DNA from: Pseudovibrio axinellae
GTDB lineage: Bacteria; Pseudomonadota; Alphaproteobacteria; Rhizobiales; Stappiaceae
DNA length: 64,000 nucleotides
Assembly (NCBI RefSeq): GCF_900110875.1
Contig: NZ_FOFM01000005.1
Coordinates: 186,001-250,000, forward strand
Reading direction: 5' to 3'
Part shown: positions 8,445 to 17,783 of the stretch, one piece after another
Layout of the letters: the number at the start of each line of letters is the position of its first letter
How positions within the stretch are numbered: position 1 is the stretch's first letter
Notes under the pieces: model-generated
Told to the model about the DNA's origin: nothing
The model's input: the letters and a program-made list of their open reading frames with translations, nothing else
The model's database searches: none
Program-made: the position numbers and the translations under genes

Positions 8445-11400
8445 AAACGGCTTCCAGTTTGTCCTTGTTGTTACTAGCAGCCTTTTCTTCCAGTTCTTCC
8501 AGCGACTTAAACGGCATAGCGCTATCCGGCTTCTCACCAGATTTGATGCGGTAGAAGATAATGAACAGCAATGGAACTGCGATCAATGTCAACACAGTCG
8601 CAAAAGCCAGACCGCCCATAATAGTCACGGACATACTTGCAAACATCGGATCAACGATCAGCGGAGCCATACCAAGGATCGTGGTAATAGCAGCCATCGA
8701 CACCGGACGAAGACGAGAAACACTTGCGTTTACAACAGCTTCGAAACGGTCACCACCTTCTTCCAGCTGAAGATCGATCTCTTCCAGCAAGACGATCGCA
8801 TTCTTGATAAGCATACCTGACAAGGACAGCACACCAAGGATCGCCATGAAGTCGAGCGGCATACCGGTCCCGATCAGACCAATCACAACACCGTTGATAG
8901 ACATCGGCACGATCAGCCAAATGATGAGTGGTTCCCGCACCTTAGAGAACAACAGGATGGAGATAATAATCATGACGAGGAAGGTTACAGGTACCTTCTT
9001 ACCCAGCGACGCATTCGCATCCTGAGAGTTTTCATATTCACCACCCCATTCCATGAAGTACCCATCGGGAAGCGAAACCCCTTCAATAGCTCCACGAATT
9101 CGAGCATGAGCAACCGACGCTAACTCATCTGGCGCACTAGACCCAAGCACACTAATCGTCTTCACACGATCACGACGACGGATCAAAGTATCTTCAGTCA
9201 CGGTAGCGATACCAGAAGTGACCTGATCAATCGGCACATACTTGCGCTGCTGCGAACTCCAAACCAGTGTATTTATAAGGGCTTCGGACGCACTCTCACC
9301 TTCAGAACGCTTGCGTTTCACGTAGATCGGAATGTCTTCATCCAGATCCCGATAACTGCCAGCACGGATACCATCAGAGGTAAACTGAACCGCAGTAGAA
9401 AGATCCTGACGAGTGATACCAGCGATACGAGCACGCTGCTCATCGAACTTCGGCTGCATCACCAGCTCACGCTCACGCCAATCCGTACGAACATCACTCA
9501 AGCGGTACTGAGGGTCTTTGAAGATCTGGCTCATCTCCTCGGAGATTTCCCGCAGAACATCAGCATTAGGACCCGAGATACGCGCCTGAACATCAGCACC
9601 AGATGGAGGACCAAACACCAAACGTTCAGTATACACCTGTCCCTGTGGCAACTCGGACACACCAAAGGCACGGATCTTCAGTGCAAGATCATCAATGACA
9701 TCGGTGTTTTCAGTACGAACAATCACCTGGCCATAGTTGGAGCTACCGTCTTGAGCTGCATAAGTCAGCATAAAGCGGGTAGCACCCTGCCCGATGAACG
9801 TATTGGTCGCAACGACACCTGGCAAAGACAGGATCTCGTTCTCAAGCTTCTCCATGTCACGCGCAGTTGCGTGAATATCGGTACCATGTGGTAGCCAGTA
9901 GTTCACGTAGAACAACGGTGTCGAAGAGTTCGGGAAAAACGAGTTTCCGACAAACTGGAAAGACCAGAAGCAAACAACCGTTACACCGATCAAAATCGCC
10001 AGAGACAACCAGCGCAGTTTCAGTGTCAGCACCAAAATCTTGCGGAACAACGTGTAAAGCATGCCACGGTAAGGATCATGCGCTTCTCCTGAGATGGTCG
10101 CCATCTTGAAGAAGTACTTACCAAACAACGGTGTAACGAGGATAGCGAACAGCCAGGACATCAGCAGGGAAATACCAACAACAGCAAACAGCGAGAACAT
10201 GAACTCACCTGTACTGTCACTGGAAAGGCCAATACCAGAGAACGCCATAATACCGATAACGGTTGCGCCCAGAAGCGGCCATTTGGTTTGCTCAACAACA
10301 GTCGATGCAGCTTTGATTGGCCGCATACCACGTTGCATATTGATCATCATGCCTTCGGCAACAACGATCGCGTTGTCCACCAACATACCCATAGCGATAA
10401 CCAGAGCACCAAGCGAAATACGTTCAAGCTCGATACCACCCAGCTTCATCAATAGGATCGTTGAAAGAACGGTCAACAACAGAACCGAACCAACCACAAC
10501 AGCTGCGCGCCAACCCATAAAGATGCCAAGCACGATAATCACGATGGACACAGAGATCACAAGGTTCCACACGAATGAACCAACCGCCTGATCAACCACT
10601 TTGTGCTGTTCATAGACGGGCATGATTTCCATACCGATCGGCAGTTTAGCGCTCAGTGTGCTCAGATGAGCCTCAACATCCTGACCAACGGCCACCACGT
10701 TCGTATCTTCAATCGCAGCAACGCCCAGTGTAACCGCACGCTGGCCGTTATGGCGCACCAGAACCTTAGGGTTCTCAGGCTCCTGAACAGAGAGCGTCGC
10801 GACGTCAGACAATCGAACCATCGCCGTGGAACCCGGATTACCAATCATGAGATCCTGAATACTGCGGTAACTGTCAAAGGCTGAAACAGTCGATATGCGA
10901 ATGCGCAGGTCACCTGAAACCGTTGTACCGTTTGCCTGAATAGCGTTTTCAGCATTCAGAACACTTTGTACGTCCGCAATGGTGATACCAAGCTGTGCCA
11001 ATCGGTCCTGATCCATCGCGATGATAATCTCATCCTCAGGCAACCCAAGAATAGAAACCTTCGCAACATTGTCGACAGTCAACAGTTCACGGCGCAGTTC
11101 TTTAACGGTCTTACGAATATCCCGATTGGAGTATCCATCAGCAGACAGGGCATAGTACATGCCAAACACATCACCGAAGCTGTCATAAACAATCGGAGTG
11201 CGGACACCATTTGGCAGGTTTGGCACTTCGTCGTTCACTTTACGACGCAGCTCATCCCACACCTGAGGCAGCTCAGTGCCATCATAGATGTCTTTCATTT
11301 CCACCTGAATACGGGAAAGACCCGGTTCTGATGTACTACGAACTTGTTTTAGCTGAGGCATCTGCTGAATGGCACTTTCGAGCCGTTCAGTGACTTCTTC

Positions 11401-11580
11401 CTCAACCTCTGCAGCGCTTGCACCCGGATAGGAGGTGATCACCTGCGCTTCTTTAATTGTAAATGCTGGATCTTCGAGCCGTCCGATACCGCCCAGAGCC
11501 CAAATGCCCCCGAGAAGAGCAATCAGAACAACCATCCAGACATTGACCGGCTTCTCAATAGAGTAGCGTGCAATATCCAT
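8443..11580 (-). CDS. RND family efflux pump, inner-membrane permease
   Basis: The 1045-residue protein is a proton-driven AcrB-type (HAE) drug exporter. The N-terminal helix is followed by the conserved LEDPAF and ITSYPGASAAEVEEEVTERLE. The proton-relay segment in TM4 reads MGMLVDNAIVVAEGM near residue 400: one Asp followed by Asn rather than the Asp-Asp pair of AcrB, as in TriC-like relatives. GMLIKNAIVLLEEIDLQLEEG lies in TM10-11, and a second porter-domain half precedes it. It is the last gene of the tetR-adaptor-RND operon, 24 bases after the adaptor. No outer-membrane channel gene is present, so a TolC encoded elsewhere is presumably used. Confidence 0.93.
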   Translation of the reverse strand: MDIARYSIEKPVNVWMVVLIALLGGIWALGGIGRLEDPAFTIKEAQVITSYPGASAAEVEEEVTERLESAIQQMPQLKQVRSTSEPGLSRIQVEMKDIYDGTELPQVWDELRRKVNDEVPNLPNGVRTPIVYDSFGDVFGMYYALSADGYSNRDIRKTVKELRRELLTVDNVAKVSILGLPEDEIIIAMDQDRLAQLGITIADVQSVLNAENAIQANGTTVSGDLRIRISTVSAFDSYRSIQDLMIGNPGSTAMVRLSDVATLSVQEPENPKVLVRHNGQRAVTLGVAAIEDTNVVAVGQDVEAHLSTLSAKLPIGMEIMPVYEQHKVVDQAVGSFVWNLVISVSIVIIVLGIFMGWRAAVVVGSVLLLTVLSTILLMKLGGIELERISLGALVIAMGMLVDNAIVVAEGMMINMQRGMRPIKAASTVVEQTKWPLLGATVIGIMAFSGIGLSSDSTGEFMFSLFAVVGISLLMSWLFAILVTPLFGKYFFKMATISGEAHDPYRGMLYTLFRKILVLTLKLRWLSLAILIGVTVVCFWSFQFVGNSFFPNSSTPLFYVNYWLPHGTDIHATARDMEKLENEILSLPGVVATNTFIGQGATRFMLTYAAQDGSSNYGQVIVRTENTDVIDDLALKIRAFGVSELPQGQVYTERLVFGPPSGADVQARISGPNADVLREISEEMSQIFKDPQYRLSDVRTDWRERELVMQPKFDEQRARIAGITRQDLSTAVQFTSDGIRAGSYRDLDEDIPIYVKRKRSEGESASEALINTLVWSSQQRKYVPIDQVTSGIATVTEDTLIRRRDRVKTISVLGSSAPDELASVAHARIRGAIEGVSLPDGYFMEWGGEYENSQDANASLGKKVPVTFLVMIIISILLFSKVREPLIIWLIVPMSINGVVIGLIGTGMPLDFMAILGVLSLSGMLIKNAIVLLEEIDLQLEEGGDRFEAVVNASVSRLRPVSMAAITTILGMAPLIVDPMFASMSVTIMGGLAFATVLTLIAVPLLFIIFYRIKSGEKPDSAMPFKSLEELEEKAASNNKDKLEAV

Positions 11581-11604
11581 TTCAAAAACTCCTAGACGCC
11601 ACTC

Positions 11605-12696
11605 TTACAACTTTGGAACGATCTGCTGGTTTTCACTCAGGTGGCTTACACCCGCAGTAACAACCATTTCACCGTCCTTCAGGCCGGAAAGCACCGGAAT
11701 AAAGCTTCCAAGTACTGTTCCCAACTGAACCTTGCGGCGGCCTACACGTTTTTCAGAATCATCGACAACCCAAACGTAGGGACTTTTATCCGGGGCGGAG
11801 CCAATAGCTGAAGTTGGTACGAAAAACGCCACGTTTTGAGCGCTACCAAGGCTGTTGAGTTTGACTTTAACGCTTGCTGTCATACCTGGAATGAGGTTGA
11901 AGCCTGCATCGTTGTCCATAGCCAAAGTGACTCGGTAGGTCTGAGCGACCTTGTCTGCTTCGGTACTATGCTCACGATATTCCAGAGGGAACACCTTACC
12001 CGGATGAGACGGAAACTCAGCTGTCATATTCAGGACAGAAGACTCAGTCGCCTGGGAGAAGAGCGTTTCAGGAACATTAATATTAATACGAACTTCGCTC
12101 ACATCCTGCAGACGTGCTATGCTCGTCCCTGCACTGATAATTGCAAAGTTATCGAGCGTACGTGAGGTTACAATTGCATCGTACGGCGCAACAATCTTCG
12201 TATAACCGAGGTTTTGCGTGGCTTTATCGAGAGTAACCTGAGCAAGGTCAAATGCAGTTTTTGCATTGTCATACTGACCTTCAGAAATAACCTGCTTATT
12301 TTTGAGGGTCTCAAAACGCTTCAGGTCTTTCTTCTTTTGCTCAAAGTTAACTTGCGCCTCGCGTACAGTGTTTTGGTAGTCGGTTGGATCAAGCGCTGCG
12401 ATAAGATCACCTTTCGCAATGCGCTGACCTTCAACAATTGGAAGTTCCACCAGCTGCCCGGACACACGGAAAGCAAGATCAACGGTCTGAACCGCATCAA
12501 CACGTCCCGTGAAGTTACGTGTGAAGAGATCGTCAACTTGGGAGACAACCATGACACGAGCTGGACGAGGAGCTGCCTCTGTAGGTGCCTCCGCCACATC
12601 CTGCTCCTGACAACTAGCAAGAAGCAGAGCGAGTGCCCCAACAAAAACAGGAACGCTTAAACGCCCTATTCGACTTTTTCCGCTTATTTTCTGCAT
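11605..12696 (-). CDS. RND efflux periplasmic adaptor (membrane fusion lipoprotein)
   Basis: A 363-residue adaptor that joins the RND permease to an outer-membrane channel. The signal peptide ends in a lipobox (LLLASC) with the lipidated Cys at residue 29. The first lipoyl half (VDLAFRVSGQLVELPIVEGQRIAKGDLIAALD) is followed by a coiled-coil hairpin and the second lipoyl half (YTKIVAPYDAIVTSRTLDNFAIISAG), then a beta-barrel domain. The ATG follows the tetR stop by 6 bases, and its AAGG overlaps that stop codon. Confidence 0.92.
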   Translation of the reverse strand: MQKISGKSRIGRLSVPVFVGALALLLASCQEQDVAEAPTEAAPRPARVMVVSQVDDLFTRNFTGRVDAVQTVDLAFRVSGQLVELPIVEGQRIAKGDLIAALDPTDYQNTVREAQVNFEQKKKDLKRFETLKNKQVISEGQYDNAKTAFDLAQVTLDKATQNLGYTKIVAPYDAIVTSRTLDNFAIISAGTSIARLQDVSEVRININVPETLFSQATESSVLNMTAEFPSHPGKVFPLEYREHSTEADKVAQTYRVTLAMDNDAGFNLIPGMTASVKVKLNSLGSAQNVAFFVPTSAIGSAPDKSPYVWVVDDSEKRVGRRKVQLGTVLGSFIPVLSGLKDGEMVVTAGVSHLSENQQIVPKL

Positions 12697-12702
12697 TTTA
12701 CC

Positions 12703-13272
12703 TTAGTTTCCAGCTTCAGCTTTCAATCCATCGTGCAGAGAATTCTGGGAGGTAATTTCCAACACGCGATCTATAAGTTCATCGATTTCACCAGTACTAT
12801 GAACCTTGACTTGCATGGCCTGGCGATAATAAAGCCCGTCTACAATGAGCTCACACATATGACCCAAAATTGGATCATTTACTTCAGTGCTGATTGCCTG
12901 CCCAATTTCTGCACTCATTTCCTGAAATTCTGCGACTAATTCCGGTTCCCGAGCAGCAAGGGCAAACAATGTAATGGGAGCGGCCTTCTCTCTGTAGTCT
13001 CTGTAAATTTGAAAGCTAGCCCTCAAAGTAGGACAGGCGGCCCCCTGCTCTCGCAACGTGTCACTCAGTGCATAGGTTGTTGTTCGGAAGTCCGAAACAG
13101 CCCGCCGAATAACCCCCAACAGCAGTTCTTGTTTACTCCTGAAGTTGTATAGAACACCGCCTTTGGACATGCCAGCTTCTGCAGCCACTGCATCGATAGT
13201 GAGCTTGCGCTGTGAGTCAATACAAATAAGCCGCTCGACCGCATCCAGAATATGATCTGCTGTTGTATCCAC
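12703..13272 (-). CDS. TetR family repressor of the RND efflux operon
   Basis: A 189-residue regulator with an N-terminal TetR helix-turn-helix (LTIDAVAAEAGMSKGGVLYNFRSKQELLLGVI) and a C-terminal ligand-binding domain. I chose the GTG start at 13272: it has a good GGAGAGG site about 10 bases upstream, whereas the longer TTG-started frame (to 13308) would run into the operator repeats. It is the first gene of the operon tetR-adaptor-permease, with 20-bp operator-like units 29-88 bases upstream, so autoregulation of the whole operon is likely (inference). Confidence 0.9.
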   Translation of the reverse strand: MDTTADHILDAVERLICIDSQRKLTIDAVAAEAGMSKGGVLYNFRSKQELLLGVIRRAVSDFRTTTYALSDTLREQGAACPTLRASFQIYRDYREKAAPITLFALAAREPELVAEFQEMSAEIGQAISTEVNDPILGHMCELIVDGLYYRQAMQVKVHSTGEIDELIDRVLEITSQNSLHDGLKAEAGN

Positions 13273-13300
13273 GCTGGTATTCCTCTCCTTCTTCGGAGCC

Positions 13301-13360
13301 TGTACCAACCGTTCAGTTTCTGTACCGTCTGGTCGGTTTCTGTACCGTCTGGTCGGTTTT
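13301..13360. promoter_or_regulatory. Three tandem 20-bp operator-like units upstream of tetR
   Basis: Three consecutive 20-base units at 13301-13320, 13321-13340 and 13341-13360 share TGTACC at the left and GTTT(C/T) at the right. Units 2 and 3 are identical except for the last base and contain ACCG-N6-CGGT; unit 1 is diverged in the middle. The 20-bp spacing, close to two helical turns, places the units on one DNA face. Position just upstream of tetR suggests the TetR binding region. Confidence 0.7.
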
Positions 13361-13468
13361 AGAGGAAGTCAAAAAAAAAGACAAGTTTCAATTTTGCGAA
13401 AATTGAAGCAGACGTCGGTAGAAGAGCGCATATCAAGTATTATTTGACACAACTGTGACCTGAAACAC

Positions 13469-13497
13469 AAAATGCCGACCCTATTAAGAGGCCGGCA
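13469..13497 (-). terminator. Intrinsic terminator of the indolepyruvate oxidoreductase gene
   Basis: A stem of 8-9 bp with G:U pairs (13473-13481 with 13490-13497) precedes TTTT on the minus strand, about 30 bases past the stop codon of the gene at 13527-17012. Confidence 0.65.
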
Positions 13498-13526
13498 CCT
13501 TGCAGTATTACGTCGAGAACTGTGTG

Positions 13527-16500
13527 TTATTCAGCTGCTTCTTTAAACTTGACCGTTGTCGGGTCTTCTTCCAGTCTTCCTAGAAGATTCTCCCGCCTTT
13601 CTTGTGCAAGTTTCATGCTCTCATCCTTGATTGGACCATAGCCCCGAATAGAATCAGGCAAACTAACGAGCTCTCGCAACAAACCGTAATTGGCTGTTCC
13701 AAGCTTCCCGCAGGTCATAGACAGATCATCGCGGTATTGCTTAATCAATGCACGCTCTTCTTTACGTTCCCTCGCATAACCAAACAAATCAAGCGCAGTT
13801 CCACGGAGGCTTTTTAATGAAACAAGCAAGGCAAAAGCCTTAAATATCCAAGGTCCAAACGCCCGTTTCTTCGGCCGCCCTGTCTTCGCGTCCACTTTGC
13901 CTGGCAAGAATGGAGGAGCCAGCATCAATTGCAATTCACTAGGATCTGCAAATTGCGCTTCAAGCTTTTTACGGAACTCAGGATCGCAATAAAGACGCGC
14001 AACCTCGTACTCGTCTTTGTAGGCCATCACCTTGTAAAGCATCTCTGCAGCGGTTCGGGTCACATCAAGAGAACCTGGTCCAAATTCCTCATCACGAGCC
14101 CGAACCTCAGAGATCATGTTGAGATACTGGTTGGCATATGACTTGTTCTGATACGCGGTAAGTTCTTTAGCGAAAAATGCGATTTGCTCGTCCAATGTCA
14201 TGACCTTGATGGCGTCCTGACGAGGAAGAGCTGAGAAGATAGCATCAGGATTGGCATAGAGAACGCGACCTGCGTGGAAGGCACGGATATTCTTCTCAAC
14301 AGCAGCACCATTCAGGGCAATCGCATTTTCGATCGCTTGCGCAGAAATAGGTAGCGTTCCCGCCTGATAAGCTAAGCCAACCAACATCATATTGGTATAT
14401 ATGGCGTCTCCAAGCAGTTTTTCTGCAATATTTGCAAGGTCATGGGCGCGAAGGTCATGTGTACCTTGCTCCAGAGTGCGGGCCATTTTTTGTTCGTCAA
14501 AGGACTGCTGTTGCTTCATCACGAATTCAGAAGTCGGGGTCACATTGGTGTTTACAAACCCATGTGTCCGGTTCTTGTGGTAAAGTGACAACTGCTCAGC
14601 TTTGCTTGCAACCAGCATATCGCTGGCAATCAGAACATCCAGTTGAGCTGGGGGAACGCGCGGTCCTTCAATCGTATCGTTTGCAGCTGCAAAGCGCACA
14701 TGCGATGTCACAGGGCCGCCTTTTTGAGCGAGACCTGTCATATCCAGCGTAGACGCCTTAATGCCATCAATATGAGCCGCCATCGCGATAATAGCGGAGA
14801 TCGTTGTAACCCCCATACCGCCAATACCTGCCACCAGTAAATTATGCGTGTTCGTCAAAGCAGGCCGCGTCACATCGGGAAGCTGCTTCACAAACTCATC
14901 GAGAGCAAAATCAGCTGGCTTGGCCTGACGCAATTTGGAACCCTTCACGTAAACAAAGGAAGGGCAGAAACCCTTTACACAAGAAAAGTCTTTGTTACAC
15001 GAAGATTGGTTGATCCTGCGTTTTTCGCCAAACTTTGTTGCTTCAGGCTCAACAGACAGACAGTTAGATTGCACAGAGCAATCACCACAGCCCTCACAGA
15101 CGCGGTCATTAATGAACAAGCGCAGATCTGGATCTGGATATAGCCCCTTCTTACGACGACGGCGTTTTTCAGCTGCACATGTTTGGTCAAACACAATAGC
15201 TGAGGTGCCTTTAAACTCTTTAAGCTCGTTTTGCACTTTCATCAGGTCATCCCGATGATGCACGGGCTCGGACAATGCCAAATCCTGGCGTCCCTCGTAA
15301 TCCTCTGGGTGTTCACTCAAAAGAACAATCTTCTCAACACCTTCAGCATGAAGCTGATTGAGCAGTTGAGGTACAGTCAGCGAGCCATCAATCTCCTGCC
15401 CCCCCGTCATCGCAACAGCGTCGTTATAAAGGATCTTGAAGGTAATCGACACACGGGCTGCAACCGCTTGGCGGATAGACAAAATACCGGAGTGGAAATA
15501 AGTTCCATCCCCCATATTGGCAAACACGTGCTTGTCACGGGCAAAGTTCGCCTGCCCCACCCACAAAGTTCCTTCACCGCCCATGGCGATCTGACCATCG
15601 GTGCTACGACCGTTAATCTCGGTCATGGCATGGCAGCCGATCCCCGGCATCGAACGGGACCCTTCAGGCACGACCGTCGAAGTGTTGTGCGGACAACCAG
15701 AACAGAAGTATGGAGAACGTGCAGCAAGCTCGCCGTGTCCTTGCGCCCACATCTGCTGACGCATCATGGAGTCGGCAACGGAGCGCATCTCATCATTGAT
15801 GTATTCCTGTGGCAGGAAACTCAGGATCACACGGATCATTTCATCAATGGAGAGCTCAAGCACATCAGAGAGCAAAGGCTCACCCTTGGCATCTTTTTTA
15901 CCAAAAATCTGCGGCTGCTGGTCACTCGGCCAGTTATAGGCAATCTCTTTTATCTGCGGTTCAATGAAAGCACGTTTATGCTCAACAATCAGGAGTTTTT
16001 CGACACCACGCGCAAAACTTGAAAACGCTGTTGGCTCAAGCGGATAAGGCATCCCAACCTTATAGACCGCCAGCCCTATCTCCTTGGCGCGATGATCTGT
16101 AATTCCCATCAGGCGAAGAGCCTGACACAAGTCGCGGAAGGCTTTACCAGTTGCGACCATACCAATGCGAGGTTTCTGAGCACCATAGGCTACATGGTCC
16201 AGACGATTGGCCTTCGCATATGCTAAGACAGCAGGCATACGGATATCGCGCAAAAGCCGTTCTGTTTCCAAGCGATTGCCAAGCAATAGAACGCGGTTTA
16301 GCTCTGCATTTTTACGCGGATCAAAAGCAGCAGGGCGCGAGAATGTCAGACGCCCTGGATCTACAGAAACAACACCAGAGGCATCCATCGTATCTGCAAG
16401 GCAGATCAATGCGCTCCACAAACCGGAGTAGCGTGACAGCTCAAAACCGTGCAGTCCGAAATCCAGAACCTCCTGTATATCAGCTGGATTGAGTACAGGA

Positions 16501-17012
16501 ATTTCAGCGTGCTGGAAGAAAAACTCGCTCTGCGCCGGCAAAATGGAAGATTTTGCCATATGGTCATCACCCGCAAGCGCTACGACGCCTCCGTTCGGGT
16601 CGGTTCCTGAAGCGCTGGCTTGGTGCAGTACATCGCCTGCTCTATCGACACCTGGCGCCTTCCCGTACCAGATTCCATAGACTCCATCAAAGCTGGAGCC
16701 TTTGCCATGTTGGCGTACCTTTTGCGATCCCCACACCGCAGTGGCACCCAGTTCCTCGTTCACTCCCGGTTGAAACTGAATATCCAGCGGATCGAGATAT
16801 TGACGCGACCTTTGAAGTTCCGTGTCATAGCCTGCAATGGGAGAACCGCGGTATCCTGAGATAAAGCCGCCAGTGTTCAATCCCTTAGCCCGGTCTATCC
16901 GACCACGATCCAACGCCAAACGCACCAGTGCCTGTATACCTGTCAGGTAAACATTGCCTGCTTCAGCTGTATATTTATCATGCAAGCTGATCGGTGGCAC
17001 ACTTACATTCAT
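13527..17012 (-). CDS. Indolepyruvate ferredoxin oxidoreductase, alpha and beta parts fused
   Basis: A 1161-residue thiamine-diphosphate enzyme that oxidatively decarboxylates aryl-pyruvates (or other 2-oxo acids) to the acyl-CoA, passing electrons to ferredoxin. The N-terminal half is the IorA-like TPP part, with PHNTSTVVPEGSRSMPGIGC and the TPP motif NMGDGTYFHSG near residue 500. A Cys-rich 4Fe-4S region follows (CEGCGDCSVQSNC near residue 640, then CNKDFSCVKGFCP). The IorB/gamma-type domain begins near residue 720 (LLVAGIGGMGVTT), and an extra C-terminal region ends the protein. Fusion of both parts is usual in proteobacteria. A divergent Lrp/AsnC regulator lies 154 bases upstream, consistent with amino-acid-responsive control. 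Confidence 0.92.
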   Translation of the reverse strand: MNVSVPPISLHDKYTAEAGNVYLTGIQALVRLALDRGRIDRAKGLNTGGFISGYRGSPIAGYDTELQRSRQYLDPLDIQFQPGVNEELGATAVWGSQKVRQHGKGSSFDGVYGIWYGKAPGVDRAGDVLHQASASGTDPNGGVVALAGDDHMAKSSILPAQSEFFFQHAEIPVLNPADIQEVLDFGLHGFELSRYSGLWSALICLADTMDASGVVSVDPGRLTFSRPAAFDPRKNAELNRVLLLGNRLETERLLRDIRMPAVLAYAKANRLDHVAYGAQKPRIGMVATGKAFRDLCQALRLMGITDHRAKEIGLAVYKVGMPYPLEPTAFSSFARGVEKLLIVEHKRAFIEPQIKEIAYNWPSDQQPQIFGKKDAKGEPLLSDVLELSIDEMIRVILSFLPQEYINDEMRSVADSMMRQQMWAQGHGELAARSPYFCSGCPHNTSTVVPEGSRSMPGIGCHAMTEINGRSTDGQIAMGGEGTLWVGQANFARDKHVFANMGDGTYFHSGILSIRQAVAARVSITFKILYNDAVAMTGGQEIDGSLTVPQLLNQLHAEGVEKIVLLSEHPEDYEGRQDLALSEPVHHRDDLMKVQNELKEFKGTSAIVFDQTCAAEKRRRRKKGLYPDPDLRLFINDRVCEGCGDCSVQSNCLSVEPEATKFGEKRRINQSSCNKDFSCVKGFCPSFVYVKGSKLRQAKPADFALDEFVKQLPDVTRPALTNTHNLLVAGIGGMGVTTISAIIAMAAHIDGIKASTLDMTGLAQKGGPVTSHVRFAAANDTIEGPRVPPAQLDVLIASDMLVASKAEQLSLYHKNRTHGFVNTNVTPTSEFVMKQQQSFDEQKMARTLEQGTHDLRAHDLANIAEKLLGDAIYTNMMLVGLAYQAGTLPISAQAIENAIALNGAAVEKNIRAFHAGRVLYANPDAIFSALPRQDAIKVMTLDEQIAFFAKELTAYQNKSYANQYLNMISEVRARDEEFGPGSLDVTRTAAEMLYKVMAYKDEYEVARLYCDPEFRKKLEAQFADPSELQLMLAPPFLPGKVDAKTGRPKKRAFGPWIFKAFALLVSLKSLRGTALDLFGYARERKEERALIKQYRDDLSMTCGKLGTANYGLLRELVSLPDSIRGYGPIKDESMKLAQERRENLLGRLEEDPTTVKFKEAAE

Positions 17013-17166
17013 TCCATGAGCTCCTCTCCCATTTGGCTGTGGACGGTCCCCCCCGCCAAAACCAATTCTTTCGTCCTAGCCCATAGTGATCCTTTTATTG
17101 CGTGCTTTCTGTGCTATCCTACCAACAAATACGTATTCAGTCGAAATATTATTCCCAAGAGGGCAT

Positions 17167-17652
17167 ATGAGCGAAAATTCCTTATTGGATCCATCCGACA
17201 TCCGTGTTTTGCGGATTCTGCAAAAAGATGCCTCTCAATCTATCGCAGATATCGCCAAAGAAGCCGGTATGAGCCAGACTCCATGCTGGAGGCGAATTAA
17301 GAAGCTGAAGGAAACCGGTGTCATCAAACAAACAGCCGCACTGGTTGATCGTGATGCAGTCGGCCTTGGCTTTCTGGCATATGCATTTGTAAAGCTCACT
17401 ATACCTAGTCGCGAAAACATGGAGACATTTGACAGGCTTATCGGAGTATGGCCTGAAGTCGTTACATGTGAACGCATCACTGGCGCAGTGGATTATCTCA
17501 TCAAGGTTGTCGCCACCGACATTAAGGCTTATGACGATTTCCTTCGTTTGAAACTTCTGGACAACGCTCTGGTCTCAGATGTTCAGTCCCGCATTGTAGT
17601 TTCTACAATTAAGGAAACAGTTGCATTACCACTAAAAGAGTTTGTCGGTTAA
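17167..17652 (+). CDS. Lrp/AsnC family transcriptional regulator
   Basis: A 161-residue regulator with an N-terminal winged helix (LDPSDIRVLRILQKDASQSIADIAKEAGMSQTPCWRRIKKLKETGVI) and a C-terminal RAM effector domain (PEVVTCERITGAVDYLIKVVATDIKAYDDFL). The ATG at 17167 is chosen because AAGAGGG lies 7 bases upstream and the domain starts there; an upstream in-frame start adds 27 non-conserved residues. It is divergent from the indolepyruvate oxidoreductase gene and probably controls it and itself. Confidence 0.92.
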   Translation: MSENSLLDPSDIRVLRILQKDASQSIADIAKEAGMSQTPCWRRIKKLKETGVIKQTAALVDRDAVGLGFLAYAFVKLTIPSRENMETFDRLIGVWPEVVTCERITGAVDYLIKVVATDIKAYDDFLRLKLLDNALVSDVQSRIVVSTIKETVALPLKEFVG

Positions 17653-17783
17653 AGATCCTTACCAAACCTTTGCAAAGTTGGTTGACGTAGGCTCACCAAA
17701 ACTCCGAAATGTTTGCTCAAACTCGACTGATATGTTTTAGTCTCGCGATACCGTATACATATGGAATTCGCGTGGACTGAACT

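Noticed and set aside
13309-13360. The 20-bp repeats considered as part of a CRISPR array
   Set aside because: The units touch each other with no spacers and contain an inverted core; an operator explains them better.
15231-16022. A 263-codon plus-strand frame
   Set aside because: Antisense to the indolepyruvate oxidoreductase gene and without protein-like character.
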